Positions 39,433 to 51,560 of a DNA stretch of 64,000 nucleotides are shown here, one piece after another (within the stretch, counting starts at the first letter, position 1; every line of letters begins with the position of its first letter). Under the pieces are notes generated by a model that made no database searches, was not told the DNA's origin, and was given only the letters and a program-made list of their open reading frames with translations. This stretch comes from Actinernus sp. WN-2022 (taxonomy: Eukaryota > Cnidaria > Anthozoa > Actiniaria > Actinernidae): NCBI GenBank assembly GCA_030867875.1, contig JAOWCC010000577.1, forward strand, positions 80,333,740 through 80,397,739, given 5' to 3'. The position numbers were made by a program, and so were the translations under genes.

Positions 39433-40039
39433 GAATCGAAGTCGGCGTTTTGGTTACCTTGTTGTTAACATGATATGATTTCGAAAAAATAAAATTTACT
39501 GATGTTAAAGGTAACTGAAAACATCGAGAAACCTATTATACATGGATACATGACATATTTGTAACGTCATCAAATATGATAGTGCAAAACATCGGTTTTG
39601 TTTTGGTCATCCGTCTTAATTCTCCCACAAAAATGCAATCTTCTACGTTAGAAACCTTTAAAAATATAGTAACGTGATTGAATTGAGGGTCATTTGTGCC
39701 CACCGTGAGCATAATAGAACGATGCAAGACTGATTGTACGGTTTCGGTTTGGGACCAATATCTCGGCTGGCACGGCCAACCTTCACCAGTGTTTACAAAT
39801 TGTAAAGATATATAAACCGTTGCAAATTGAAATATACGAACGTGAGATTAAACATATAAGATATGATATTACAAATGCTGATGTAATGAGAGGGCGTGAT
39901 TGAAAACTAAGCACCAAGTTAATGACGGATACCACGGTTAAAAGAGTAGTAAGTTACAGTTATGTTCTATTTATACCGATCATCAGGAAAGTACAGTGAG
40001 AAACTGGTCCGATACGGCAGTAGGTTTAGACTTATTAGT

Positions 40040-40330
40040 AGACTTAGTCAAAATGGCGGTCGTGTTCATTTAAGCGATATTTAAGGCGACGCTTAGTTTC
40101 TCCTATGTATTGTTCGTTACAGCGTTTGCATTGAACGATATAGATGAGATTTTTAGAATTACAATTAATATGTTTGATGGACCTGGTCTCGCTAGTGGAA
40201 TCGAAAGTGTAATTAGTTTGGCCATGATTTACAGGTTAAACGTAACAGCTATTTCCACAGCAAAATGAGCCATAGGAGTCATTAGGTTTGTAGTACGTGC
40301 ATGTCTATTGTTGGCGCAATTTCCGTTGAT
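40040..40330 (-). mobile_element. Penelope-like retroelement fragment with GIY-YIG endonuclease
   Basis: The minus strand reads NLIYIVQCKRCNEQYIGETK, followed by RRLKYRLNE, the GIY-YIG endonuclease core typical of Penelope-like elements, preceded by a cysteine-containing SKNLIY linker. Stops follow soon after, so it is a decayed fragment. The reverse transcriptase part is not visible. Confidence 0.7.
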
Positions 40331-40429
40331 CCTTGATCCGGGTACATGTTTCCTCAGCGGTAATCATGAGCTCGACACTTTATAAACCGTTTCCACACCT
40401 ACAATTTCGTCTTTAGCTCTGACGAAGGG

Positions 40430-40510
40430 CTATCGCTCAAAACTCGCTTCTCACGGGTAGTTAGCATACCTTAATCGACTTTTAGTTGATTATACAAGAG
40501 TTAATGTATA
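40430..40510. repeat. MITE fragment related to 50094-50283
   Basis: TAGCATACCTTAATCGACTT and TAGTTGATTAT match the right arm of the hairpin element at 50094-50283. The mate arm is missing. Confidence 0.6.
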
Positions 40511-40572
40511 TTCCACGTCGACGTAGATCAACACTAGATGAACTAGTCACCCATCGTCTTTGAAATTTTTTT

Positions 40573-40983
40573 TTATCTAGCTTGGTTTCTGTTCATATAA
40601 TTAACATTGCTATGTAGAACTTTGTGTCCAAGGAGTATTTTTCGTATAATCAGATGATTATTTGACCGAAAAATTGAAACATCTTGGTGATAGGGCCCGT
40701 TTGAAATGCTCTCTAGTGTAGCAATTTGTAATAGGCCTTTTGCAGAAAACGGGTCACGTGCTGATATAATGCTTCGAATGAATTGGGCTCGTAATCCCCA
40801 TGGGAAAGGCGTTGCCATGGATGCTGGATAGCAAGCTATCTTTAAAACCGCTGTCTTAGAAAGATCGACAATCGATTGGAGATGGGAAATAGCATTTACA
40901 ACAGGTTTTGCTAATAACACTACCGATCTCGTACAAGTGCCTTTAAATATATGAATTAAGATTTGTTTTGCCACCCAGTTCAA
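40573..40983 (-). CDS. Unrecognised 136-codon ORF
   Basis: An open frame with no recognised domain, containing KPVVNAISHLQSIVD and PFPWGLRAQFIRSIISARDP. It lies between a Penelope fragment and LINE debris, so it may be part of a transposon or a chance ORF. Composition is not obviously random, but there is no supporting motif. Confidence 0.2.
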   Translation of the reverse strand: MNWVAKQILIHIFKGTCTRSVVLLAKPVVNAISHLQSIVDLSKTAVLKIACYPASMATPFPWGLRAQFIRSIISARDPFSAKGLLQIATLESISNGPYHQDVSIFRSNNHLIIRKILLGHKVLHSNVNYMNRNQAR

Positions 40984-41273
40984 CCATTTGATTGTATTAC
41001 TGCAAAAAGTCGATTAGAAACAATTAATAATAATAAAGGTTTATTCACAGCCTATCCATTCTAATGAATGGCTCTTCATCTGTGACGATAAAAATAAATA
41101 CGATATAACAAAATAAGTAGATAGAGATAATAATAAAAGTTATACTATTATGCAAATATAAGTACACATTATATTATTTACATCATCATAAAATCTTCTA
41201 ACGAGACATCCCTAATTAAGATAGCTAATGAAATATCAGTTTAAAATTACCCACCACCCCACCTTACTCCAAC

Positions 41274-41422
41274 CCATTTAAGACTTAAAGTTACAATAAT
41301 AAAATTAATGTCTGTCCCAACCTACACTACCCCTCCCCCCATTTAAGACTTAAAGTTACAATAATAAAATTAATGTCTGTCCCAACCTACACTACCCCTC
41401 ACCACCCCCCCCCCCCCCCCCC
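41274..41422. repeat. Tandem ~65-bp duplication followed by a poly-C tract
   Basis: Two copies of CATTTAAGACTTAAAGTTAC with the same continuation (to CTACACTACCCCTC), then about 19 C's at 41404-41422. Probably part of the 3' region of the neighbouring LINE copy. Confidence 0.8.
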
Positions 41423-41466
41423 AACTAACTCGTACCCATTCGAGACTAGGAATTGCGATAATAAAA

Positions 41467-41790
41467 TTACGGCCCAAGACGTTCCTTTACCATTACCATT
41501 AGATATTTTCTAGTTTGCTTGATAAAGTTATTAGAATTAATTGATTGTCTGATATAGGCAGGTAGCTTGTTAAAAATGGAATAACAAGAGTCTTGCAGTG
41601 TTCCTTTCTCTAGAGGTACTAAAAGCTGAGGAGCACTGCTGGGGCGCAAGTTACGCTGATGTTCATACTTCTTCAGCGGGAGATAAGACGGTCAGTTTGG
41701 TTTTTTTAAAGCATTGCGTGCAATTCTAGCAAGATGCAATTCTCACTGTTCAATGACTGGTAGCCAGCGGAGTGCTACAACTGAATGTAC
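41467..41790 (-). mobile_element. LINE reverse transcriptase C-terminal fragment
   Basis: The minus-strand reading contains ALRWLPV, ARIARNALKK, KKYEHQRNLRPSSAPQLLVP and a final CYSIFNKLPAYIRQS segment. These are the ordered C-terminal motifs of cnidarian non-LTR reverse transcriptases. Interrupted by stops upstream. Confidence 0.65.
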
Positions 41791-41799
41791 ATCGGCATA

Positions 41800-43080
41800 A
41801 CGATTTATCACAACGCTGGCAGTAGCAATATTGTTGCTAATAATGTTGCTTGGGCGAGCAAATGAGCGGGGAAAAAACATGTTTTGCTGACTGGCTGAGC
41901 AAAAAATGGAAACATTTCACGAGAAACAAATGCTGCCGCATGCGCCATAATCATGCTAGGAAGTTTACGCATGCGCAAGATGTGTAGGGCAGCCCTGGGA
42001 TCTAGTCAACATTGTTGCTTCGGGGAGCAAACTGGAAAGCATGTGTCGCGGAAGTAAAAGTTTCATCAAAACCGTTTTTCATTGCTCATCATAAAGTTTA
42101 TATTTATTGTTGAAATTACTACAAACATGCTGTTCGTTTTAATTTACAATTCAGTTATGTTAATTTCCATTCAACATAATTCGCTGTGAACTTTATGATC
42201 CAGTGGTAGTTATTTCGGTTTATTTGTTCAGTCAATCGGGTTCCTGATGGCTGAAAAAAAACATAAAACGGATCAATCAATAATTACATAAACATGGACA
42301 TAATACTGTAATACATGTATATGTTGTGGTTCAATTTGATCTATGGTTCAAAAATTTTGAAGTGCCATTTTTTTGAACCACTACATTTTTTTGAACCAGT
42401 TCAAATTTTATTTACAAGTGTGAACTTGTAGTTTGGGGTGAGGTTTATGATAGGTTTCCATGTAAGAAAATAGTATAGTAATGTAAGTTCTACAGATGTA
42501 CTTTGGAATAAAAATACCTTTATACCTTGTTTGTATTGTTCATCTTTTATTTTATAGCTGCCCATTGTTGATGGTTAGGGTGTTTTTTTTAAATGCAGGT
42601 TAAGGGTTTGGATTAGTTCTCTGAACCATTGAAGAAGCATTATAAGTGACTTAGCCCTAATTTAGTGACTAATGCTCTAAAAACGCTAAATCAGTGAGCA
42701 CCCGTTGTTGACGGTTAGGGTGTATTTAAAGGTAGGGGTAGGGTTTGGATTAGCTCATATGACCATTGAAAAAGCATTATGTTTGTGCTGTTCAGTGATC
42801 TAGCCCTAAAAAGCTAAATTTAAGTGACTAGCTCTAAAATCCTAAAATGGTTTATATAGGTCTTGTTGTGTTAGGAATGAGTTTGCTTGGAGTGGAGTGC
42901 TAACTGGCTTTAATAAATCTGCTTGTTATTGGCCCTTGTGCGTGAACTCCACTTGGAACGGCAAAGCGAAACAGAAATGTTGTATTTTTGCGTTATTTAT
43001 GTGTAGTTCTTGATCATTTATCCATATTTTTGCATCTTTTCACATCCTCTGTGGGCGATTCTTTGATTAGAGAACAAAAT
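41800..43080. other. Non-coding host sequence with unclassified repeats
   Basis: Contains paired phrases near 42560-42620 and 42690-42740 (TGTTGATGGTTAGGGTG type) and ATGGTTCAAAAA-type phrases at 42340-42410 that recur at 44700-44750. No gene recognised. Confidence 0.4.
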
Positions 43081-43084
43081 AATA

Positions 43085-43200
43085 GTTAAGGCATTTATTT
43101 GAGTCGGGGTGGCGCATTGGCTCGGTTTCAGCCGTTGTGGTGTCGTTTCTCCAAAGCCTCTCCCCACTAACGGCTGGGCGCGCGTTCAACACACCGTGTC
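43085..43200 (+). mobile_element. tRNA-derived SINE-like sequence
   Basis: TGGCGCATTGG at about 43091 fits a RNA polymerase III box A, and CGTTCAACACACC about 90 bases on resembles a degenerate box B. No tRNA fold or clear 3' tail, so this is a weak SINE call. Confidence 0.35.
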
Positions 43201-43599
43201 CGTGACGTCACTGATTAAAATTCAATATTATTCAATTTGCGTGTTTTGACAAGAAAAGCTGTTTACCCTTTCACGACTGTAGCGTAGGCTCTAAACTTCA
43301 GTTCAAAACACACTGGAACTTTAAACTAAAACTCCAAGTGTGAAATGAATTCTCAAGAATAAACGCCATTTAAAATTATTGTGAAACTAGGCTGCATTAT
43401 GTGTTACTCTGTAATATTAGTGCCGCTCAAGACACCTCGCTGACAGAAAATAAAAGCCTAAATTTCCGGGGATAAAGTTCAGATATTATCTCGGAACTAT
43501 TCTGAGCTAGAGTCGATATTATCTCATTATCTCGCCCTTGCTATGAGGTTTTTTTCCGGTTTCCTTCCATCCACAACAGCTAACACGCTAAATTCCAAT

Positions 43600-43836
43600 A
43601 GGAGATATTGTAGTTGAGTCTACGAATAGCAGTTTCAGCGGTATTGACCCGAACGCCTCACTTCAATGTACTGAAGCGCCATTGAAACCATCATTCTTAC
43701 ACGACACCAACACCCTCCTAAACAAGCACGACTAATTTAGATACACAGTTTGAATAGCGCTTCATTACATTGAAGTGAGGCGTTTGGGTCAATACCGCTG
43801 AAACTGCTATTCGTAGACTCAACTATAATATCTCCT
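43600..43836. mobile_element. 237-bp MITE with long inverted arms
   Basis: AGGAGATATTGTAGTTGAGT and its inverted copy ending AATATCTCCT form arms of about 75 bp around a short spacer. The same surrounding repeat at 38935-39050 lacks the insert (CCAATTCGATC), giving an empty-site comparison. Flanks are compatible with a short AT or TA target duplication. Confidence 0.85.
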
Positions 43837-44357
43837 ATTCGATCTATAGATTAGCCAGGTCCTGACTTTCATCAGCCGCTATGGTTGTTTTAGATCCCGT
43901 TTTGAAATTTAGAGATTTTTGAGCCACTTCAATTCTTTGTTGTCAGGATTAAGTTAGAAGTATGTTGTTTGCGTACTCACATTTTATTCTACTTCTAGTC
44001 AGTGTTTTATTTCATTTGGTAAGCTGAGTCTAACAAGTACGAGGGGTTACTTCGAGTTCATTTGGACTTGTTTAATATTTTAAGTTACTTTTTATTAGCT
44101 CTTTCGTAGAAGTCTTCTTCCAGATACAATGTTAGTCAGGTGATTCGCTTTTCTTTTGCTTTCTTTTAGCTCAGCCTCAGCTGTGATTACTCGGTTGACA
44201 CATTTTTCCGTGTTGTCGTCCATGTAATTTTATTTCCAAGTGCGATTTTGTTAGCAGTGCGCATATGCGAATAAAATTAAGAGACTGAAAACAAATAAGG
44301 AGATGGACTGGGTTCGACGATTAGTCACTTATAGAATAAACGGTTGTCTAAAAATAA

Positions 44358-44460
44358 ATAAGCGCTTCTGTGGCGCAGTGCGTTAATCGACTGGATCATC
44401 ATTTACGTTCCTCGTGATCCTGTCTCAAGTAAAGCCCGACCGGTCGAGGTTAGTAAGTGG
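44358..44460 (+). mobile_element. tRNA-derived SINE-like sequence
   Basis: TGTGGCGCAGTGCGTTAATC near 44370 resembles a tRNA 5' half with box A; GACCGGTCGAGGTTAG may be a decayed box B. Weak call. Confidence 0.35.
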
Positions 44461-45110
44461 ATGGGTGGCCGTCAAGGTAAGTAGTGCAGTAAGGTGTGTC
44501 AGGGGGAACAAGGGAAAACGGGGAGTAGAGGGGAGGGTTAACAAAAATGATTCGTAGCGGAGGGGTGGTTGGATTTTTTTCTTTTTTAATTTAACACCCC
44601 CCCCCCCCCCCCCCCCAAAAAAAACCTTCATGAATCCCAAAAAAATAAAATTTGCCTTTGCAGAATCTTGACAAAATGAGCCAGGTCAATAAAATTGTGC
44701 TTGTTCAAAAAAATGGTACTGGTTCAAAAAATGGTACTGGTTCAAATATATTTGTACCACAGGTAATAATATAATTTATTTTATTCCAAAAAGGATGTCC
44801 GATCCAGCAGAAAAGGATGTCGGCTATACATTTGACCACAACCACTTGCGAACCTAACATAGTCAACATAACACGTTGAAATCATATCTTCTCTTAAATG
44901 GCAGTGTATTAGCAACAGCACTTCTACTAGATTGTTCTTAAGATTTGAAAACTCTCTACATTGATTTTCTAACGTATTTGAAAAGTATAGCGCGCAATGG
45001 ATTGTGGGTTAAAGTACCATTTTCTGTAATGGGGGATGATTTCAGTATAGTTTTACCAATATGGAATACTTCTTTACGCATGAGTTATAATCATACGATG
45101 ACCCAGTTAA

Positions 45111-46649
45111 AGGGGCCGTCTCACCCACAGTGCTTAGCATGCTTTTGTTATTGTTTATATCCGGGACTTTGACCCCTGTTCACGGCGGGAACCTCACGAA
45201 CTAAACGTATTCTTTATGTTGGTGACAGGATAATTTTGATTTGAACATGGATGACCTTGATGAAACTTAAATAGTACCTTACAAGTTGAATGTGAAGTCA
45301 ACAAAGTGTTATACAGCAGTACTTGGCTGTACTATAACATTTACCGCTCACGCGTCGCTGCTATAAACAGAGAACACACTTTCCGGGTATAAACACTAAT
45401 AATTATGAAAGCGAGAGGTTTCTCTAGGGTTTCTCTCCTCGGTTTTTTTTTACTTGCAGACAGAGAAAGAGCTAGAGAGAACTGCTAGCAGGCAATCTCG
45501 TTGCTGGCAGTAGCAGAGAACCAGTTCAAGAGAGAACAGTGAACGAATTACAGCTTGTTTCAATGGGAAATTATTATCACGGCGGCTCTGTTGTCAAATT
45601 TCGTGCGAGTATAAACTTTCATCGATCCGATGAATCCGAAAAGAGAGACCTGTTTCCACAAATTGAACGCCGAAGCCCTCAAAATGATTTTAGGAAATTG
45701 CTCAATTCTTTTCGGGTCGACCAAGCGGAGTTTCGTTGCCTATAATATTTTGTTGACTTTACCGCTCACCCGTCGCTTCCGCGCGAACCCTGTCATCACT
45801 CCCCATCAGTACTATAAACAGAGAATACTAATAATTATCAAACCCTCGGTTTTATTTTCCCTGCAGAGAGAGAGAGAGAGATCATCTGCTAGCAGGTAAT
45901 CTCGTTGCTGGTGCCAGAGAACCAGTTCAAGAGAGAACAGTGAACGAATAACAGCTCGCCTGAATAGGAAATTATTATCATGCAGTCTCGGCGGCTTTCC
46001 GTTGTTTGTCAAATTTCGTGCGAGTATAAACTTCAAATGAACAACCCGGTGAATCCGAAAATCTCGGCAAAATCACTGTCTAAAAGCCCAAATCCCGCCC
46101 TTCGAAACCAGAGAGAGGACCTGTTTCCACAAGTTAAACGCCAAAGCCCTGAAAATGATTTTAGGAAACTGTTCTTCAAGTGGAGTTTTGTTGCAAATTG
46201 TGGTCACGTAAGCCAGCCACGGTGTTCAAAAACCCAAATCGGCTCAAAGATAGTAGATACTCGAACTAAGCGCTAATATATCTTTACATATAAAGATTAA
46301 TGGTCAGAATAGCTTCTCCATGTTGTAGGTGGAAATCGTGGACCCAAATGGACAATTGTTTCCTTTCGTTGAGGACGAATGAGACTGGCATCCATCAGAG
46401 AACTACGGCCACCTGAAATAAAACTAAAATTTGCAAGACCAAATAATTTAAAACACTTAAATAAGAGGCTCAATAGGAAGAACAATAAAAAAGGTTCAAC
46501 CTAGAATGATTTTTCTGACGATAGCTGGAAGGATGGCAGAGATGTAGAGAAGATTAAGACCACTACCATAAAACTCTGGATTTCGATGGCATCGAAAATG
46601 GCCGCTATGCTATGTGAGCGCGCTAAGCACTGTGGGTGAGACGGCCCCT
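45111..46649. mobile_element. TTAA-flanked non-autonomous DNA transposon
   Basis: Terminal inverted repeats AGGGGCCGTCTCACCCACAG at 45111 and the complement ending GGCCCCT at 46649 extend for about 28 bp and are flanked on both sides by TTAA (45107-45110 and 46650-46653). TTAA duplication fits Kolobok or piggyBac superfamilies. Inside, a ~300-bp block (GAACCAGTTCAAGAGAGAAC onward) is duplicated at about 45470-45760 and 45870-46170. No transposase is seen. Confidence 0.85.
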
Positions 46650-46877
46650 TTAAGATACAATTATGCCTTCACGAATCATTCTTGGCAAATCTAGAGGTCC
46701 AGTTTAAAGTTCCTGTGTGGAGTAGATACAGCAAACCTAAAGATCCTTGATGTGGTTGATAATCCAGTCACTTTTTTAAAGTATCTTTTATTATTAAAAA
46801 TCCGATAGGATATTAAAATAAGCATTTGACTTCAAACTTACATTGGTCCAAGTCCATTGCGGGTGTCATGTAGGCGT

Positions 46878-48413
46878 CTATTTCTTGCCGTATCGATGAC
46901 GACGATGATGATGATGATGATGATGACATCGACGACGACGACGAACATGGCGGCGGCGACGAACAAAACGGCGGCGACGACGACGACGACGACGGCGTCC
47001 AAAAAATGCGCCTGCTTTGGGATCTGACAGCATTTCATCTGAGGCATCATCAAGATCCCTGTTAATCATAGAAAAATCAAATAAACATGATCACACACAT
47101 ATACGAGGAAAACAGTGGAACTTTGTTTTTCAATATAGCAAGATAGCAGTTGCTTGCCTAGGGTTATAGAATAAAAGTAAATAAAAGTGCATAAGAAAAG
47201 ATACTCCCCAAAATCACTAATAATTGCATTAAATAGTTATTCTTTGAATTATTATCTGCTAGATTCAACTACAGTTGGTGCCGCTAGACTAAATACAGAT
47301 TTCAGTTATGAATTAAGACATCAATACTGGGAGTCTCTACAAAACAGAAGGAGGGTACTGAGGCTCTGCATGATGTATAAGATACATAATGGCCTTGTTG
47401 CCATGGACGCAAAGGAATTTATGTCACCACCCAAGAGAGTGACAAGACATGTCAACACTCAAGGTTATGAAGTGCCACGCTCCAAAACAAATTACCACAT
47501 GTTCTCTTATTTCCCAAGAAAAATACGGGACTGGAACAGCCTTCCAGAAAACACGGTGGCTGACCGCCATTGAAATCAAACACGTTTATTATTATGATTG
47601 TGATTGTGATTGTGATTGTGATTGTGATTATTAAGCACTTTGTACTTTGTTATTATTAACTTATAGCACCTGCACTGCATCTACGAGTTTAATTGGGAGA
47701 AGAAGAAGATACCTTTCATTTGGAGCATCTTAAATGGGTTATATATGATACCAGGAATTCTTCGTCAATTGTTTATCTATCTAGAATGTTCTCATTATAC
47801 GAAACATACTCCATCAACACTGAGATATACGCAGTGATGTTAAGTTTTGAAGAGGAGCCGATTGATACATTAAAATGTAAGCCTAATCAACATCAAACTT
47901 GACGACGCTGGCCCAACGTTTTCAACGTTTTCATAATCGTAATCCATTTCCATCCTTGCCATCCGTATCCCTGTTTCTGTAGTTTCACTTCCCTCATGAA
48001 GAGAGCTAGTTTTACAAAACTAGACCATTATTCAGTTAAACTTTCTATTAACTTGAATGCGATTTTGAACTTTCCAAAGCGATGCTACAAATAGCTGACA
48101 TAGGCCCTTTAAGAAGCTCTGCTTTTTAAAGATATAAATAAAACAAAAGCTCCAAATTATTACACAAAGTGTTTGAGACTCACGTTTTCAGTTTCTCTAC
48201 TGCAGTCTCATCTTGATCTTCCTCTGGCTCCTCATCTTCCCTGGGCTCCTCATCTTCAATCTCAGCTGTGTCTTCTACAGCTTTGTCTTCTGGAACTTCT
48301 GCAGTCTCATCCTGTTTGACTTCTTGTCGTTCCTCAGCCAGGGCTTGCGGCGTCATTGTGATTGTCATCACCAGACCCACGAGTACGATCCATCCAAGTG
48401 CCTTCATCTTCAA
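46878..48413 (-). CDS. Two-exon secreted precursor: acidic propeptide and Arg/His-rich tail
   Basis: Exon 1 is 48413-48184, exon 2 is 47058-46878; joined length 411 bases (136 residues plus stop). Exon 1 begins with a signal peptide (MKMKALGWIVLVGLVMTITM..ALA) followed by a strongly acidic Glu/Asp segment. It ends at a GTGAGT donor; exon 2 begins after a TTAACAG acceptor, and the frame is preserved across the splice. Exon 2 reads TDLDDASDEMLSDPKAGAFF, then runs of arginine, seven histidines and a terminal RYGKK. An acidic pro-region ahead of a cationic tail is the layout of many antimicrobial or other cationic peptide precursors; GKK could be an amidation signal. Function is inferred. The Arg and His runs come from GAC/GAT microsatellite expansion. 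Confidence 0.6.
47187..47635 (+). mobile_element. 5'-truncated LINE with microsatellite tail
   Basis: Plus-strand reading contains YWESLQNRRRVLRLCMMYKI, HNGLV, NYHMFSYFPRKIRDWNSLPE, the C-terminus of a non-LTR reverse transcriptase. It is followed by a (GATTGT)n tail at about 47597-47632, as expected for a LINE 3' end. It lies in the intron of the secreted-precursor gene in opposite orientation. Confidence 0.75.
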
Positions 48414-48499
48414 CTCAAATCCTTTTGGAAAAAACTATTGTTTTTCAATAAGTACGTCTTCTTGGGAAGCTCTTTTTCTGGATGTTAAAACAATCGCTT

Positions 48500-49335
48500 A
48501 AACCTTAACATTAAAGGAACATGAACAGCCACACCCTAATCCAGTTCTTTGCTATCGCTTGTTTATAACTTTTGTATCTCTGTAGATGTAACAGAAATGG
48601 ATATAGAAAGGAGAATGAAAGCCAAAACAAGTGAATTTAGTATTTATATCGGTTTACGTAGCTAATGTGGCCTTGAAATGGATAAGCAGGCGTCAATTGC
48701 TAATGGAGAAACGGCGGCTAAAATCTCGAACATATTCGAATTTTGTTACAACTAAGGGTCAGAACGAAGAGGACGTATAATGTTCGACATTTTCTGTGTC
48801 GAAGAATGGTAACAAAGTGGCAAAATTATTTTTCGAAACTAAGAAGCCAGAAAACTGGAAGACAGCTTTAGATAGCCCCAAAAGAAAGTGAATGGTCATA
48901 GAACAATGTAACGGAGAAATGGACATTAGATCCGCGCTCTCCAATAGGAGAGGTAAGGTTGATATATTAAAACGAATATATAGAAGCGTTCATCTCACCT
49001 CTTGCTATGCTCGGTATTACTCTGATAGCTTGTTCTGCTGTTAAGTCTTCAGCGGAATCTGAAAATAGTTGCTCGATGCTGCGTCTTTATGTGCTCTGTT
49101 TTCAGATATATATGGACAAGTAAATATGTTAAATTTTCCAAACTTGTATACATTACATCGCTAGCTATTTCAGGTTCTCAGGAATAATCTGGAAACCAAT
49201 AGAAAAGGCCGTTATTTCAGCTGTTAAAAAATCTTAGGTCTTTAAATATATATCAGCCTTAGACAAGATAAGTGTTACAAAGGAGCTATGAGTAGCACTG
49301 GGTTATCTTTGAATCGTTATATTGATTTTTGTGGT
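48500..49335. other. Upstream region of the secreted-precursor gene
   Basis: Non-coding, AT-rich. It probably holds the promoter and 5' untranslated part of the minus-strand gene, but no element can be defined. Confidence 0.3.
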
Positions 49336-49359
49336 TAAGTAATTTGGACAATTATACAC

Positions 49360-49480
49360 TGTCTGTCGTGCGGGAGGTCGCGGATTCCGGACCAACATTC
49401 AGGGTCATAAATTAATTGAGTAGAAGGTGTTGCCTTCACAGACTCCAACTCCGATTAAAACTTTACGTCTTCTTGAATAA
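49360..49480 (+). mobile_element. SINE-like fragment
   Basis: GTGCGGGAGGTCGCGGATTCCGGACC-type sequence (box B GGTCGCGGATTCC near 49376) followed by AGGGTCATAAATTAATTGAG and GAAGGTGTTGCCTT. This order recalls a cnidarian tRNA-related SINE. Box A half not convincing. Confidence 0.4.
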
Positions 49481-50093
49481 GGAAGTAAATTGGTAGAACT
49501 AATTCAATAGAGGGCCATGTGGAAGACTACTGACCTTCATGTCAAAGGCAAACGTTTTACCTTCTATAAATAAAGTGACTTCATCCTAACAACCACCTTC
49601 TGTTTCTGGGTTATGTAGGAAACACTTCGAAACAAATTGAATATGCAGTTATTTCCAGTTCTTTGACAATCATAGGTCTTTAAATATATCAGCTTTAGAC
49701 AAGGGTCAAAGGCTCTTTAAATCATGATATTACGTTTTGGAGTTAAGTGTTCTTCACAATTATAAGGAGAATTAATATTAAATTGACTCACGTCATGTAG
49801 CATAATATTATTTTATTATCCATATTTCGCAATAACATTTATGTATGGATCAGGGCTCGGTTGTTCGATGCAAGGGTAACTTTCCCCCCAGGATAGCGCT
49901 AAATCTGTAATTGCATTCTGTACAGTTTACTTTCGGGTTAGTGATTTAACACAGCCCCGTGGTAGAGCTTTCCATTGATTCGAACAACCGGATCCAGGCG
50001 ATTAAAAGTGCATCGATCAAAAGATGTATGTAAGCTAATAAGTATAACATAATTAATGGTATTTATTAAATCCCATATAATTGTACCTTCACT

Positions 50094-50283
50094 GGTACAT
50101 AATCAACTAAAAGTCGATTAAGGTATGCTAGCCGTGAGAAGCGACTAGCAGATGATGTTTCGAACGTTAGCTATTCGTAAGAGCGAAAGATAACGCACAT
50201 CTCATGTAGCGCTCGGAACGTCAGGTGCTACTCGCTTTCCACGACAATTAGCATACCTTAATCGACTCTTAGTTAATTGTACC
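50094..50283. mobile_element. 190-bp hairpin MITE
   Basis: GGTACATAATCAACTAAAAG and a continuing GTCGATTAAGGTATGCTA are mirrored at the right by TAGCATACCTTAATCGACTC ending in AATTGTACC. A diverged arm of the same family is at 40430-40510. Confidence 0.8.
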
Positions 50284-50289
50284 AGTTTT

Positions 50290-51005
50290 TATCTTCTCGC
50301 CAACGTAGCCCAGCATTAGGTTTTATAGGAACTAGCTAGTTACAAGCTAATAAATAATAATAATTTCGTATTTATAGAATGTACCTTTTCTAAACGTAAT
50401 TCTAAAAGCACAAGGCAAAAGAGAGACTTATGTAAACAAATATTGCACCTATATAATGAAATCCTCGCTTTTAAGTGCGCAAGAGAATCTTCCCAATTTA
50501 AATTTTTGAACATGAACAATATTTTCCGAAGCTTGATTTTTATTCCATACTGATTGTGTATCTGGAGTAAAAATGTATCTTGAACAATTTACTTGTGAGA
50601 TGGAATAACGGATATTGTACTTTCTTTTTGCTTAAAAGCATGAATTCAGATTTTGATATTGACTGATCGCATTGCAAAATAGCTTATGATTAGGTGGTCG
50701 AATAATAATCATTGAATCTTCATTAAACCTTATTACATAAAGTATATATACGATCGATAGGATGCGAGCTAAACAAACTTAGATATAAACAGCTGGAAGT
50801 TTACATCAAAAACGATGACAACTATGCCCTAACTGCCGAATACATGACGTCTAACATCATCATTAGCCTTACTGCACACTGCGAAACAACTTAAACTTGC
50901 TGAATCACTGCCGTTACTCTTTGGGAGAACGAGTTTACAAATGAGCGATTTTCGTAATCCTAGAAAGCCTCGGTCTCAATCATCAAACTGAGGACACGGT
51001 TATCA
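50290..51005. other. Non-coding host sequence, nothing recognised
   Basis: AT-rich sequence with no ORF or repeat that I can support. Confidence 0.4.
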
Positions 51006-51009
51006 TTGT

Positions 51010-51560
51010 AGAAACTGTGTTAACATTGACCAGAAATGTTCTTTTGAGTGTTGTTTCAGCTCTTTTAGTACGCAAAATTAAGGCTTTAAGAAACCAACAA
51101 TTAATTAACGGCCAATTAATTTTTTTGAAACATACAGTATTTTTCTGGCAGTGTTCAGAGCCTTTCATATTGTCAGCTGAGATGTGCCAAGTAGTATCAG
51201 ACAGACTAAGCTAAATAGTGAGGTGATATATTGCATGGTTAAACAGCATAGTCTTCTCTTAATTTGCTCTTCTGATCTTAGAGTAAATTAAAATTACAGT
51301 CAGCTATCAGTATTGACACTAATCTATACAACATCCATCTACATAAGATGACTAGTGTCTAACTCGAAAACCTCACGGTTTATTTAGACTCTAGGCATTT
51401 CCCTATTATTTATACTTGGATTATTTATTTATCTAAACCTTGAATAGAAGACCAGTCATTTACCTATATCAGTCTAAAGTCAACGACATACTTTAGCAAT
51501 ACCTGTTGCACTACTTTAGTAATACTTCATAATACATGACGTGAATTTCGTTTCTTTAAT
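51010..51560. repeat. Segment duplicated at 55030-55450
   Basis: Phrases such as AAGACCAGTCATTTACCTAT and CTGTTGCACTACTTTA recur in the same order and orientation in the downstream copy, with many differences. It is an old duplication or two copies of one dispersed repeat. Confidence 0.6.

Noticed and set aside
46838..47053. Alternative minus-strand ORF in the poly-triplet region (Val/Ile-rich)
   Set aside because: The competing frame joins exon 1 in phase through a proper acceptor and ends at RYGKK; the Val/Ile-rich frame has no upstream partner.
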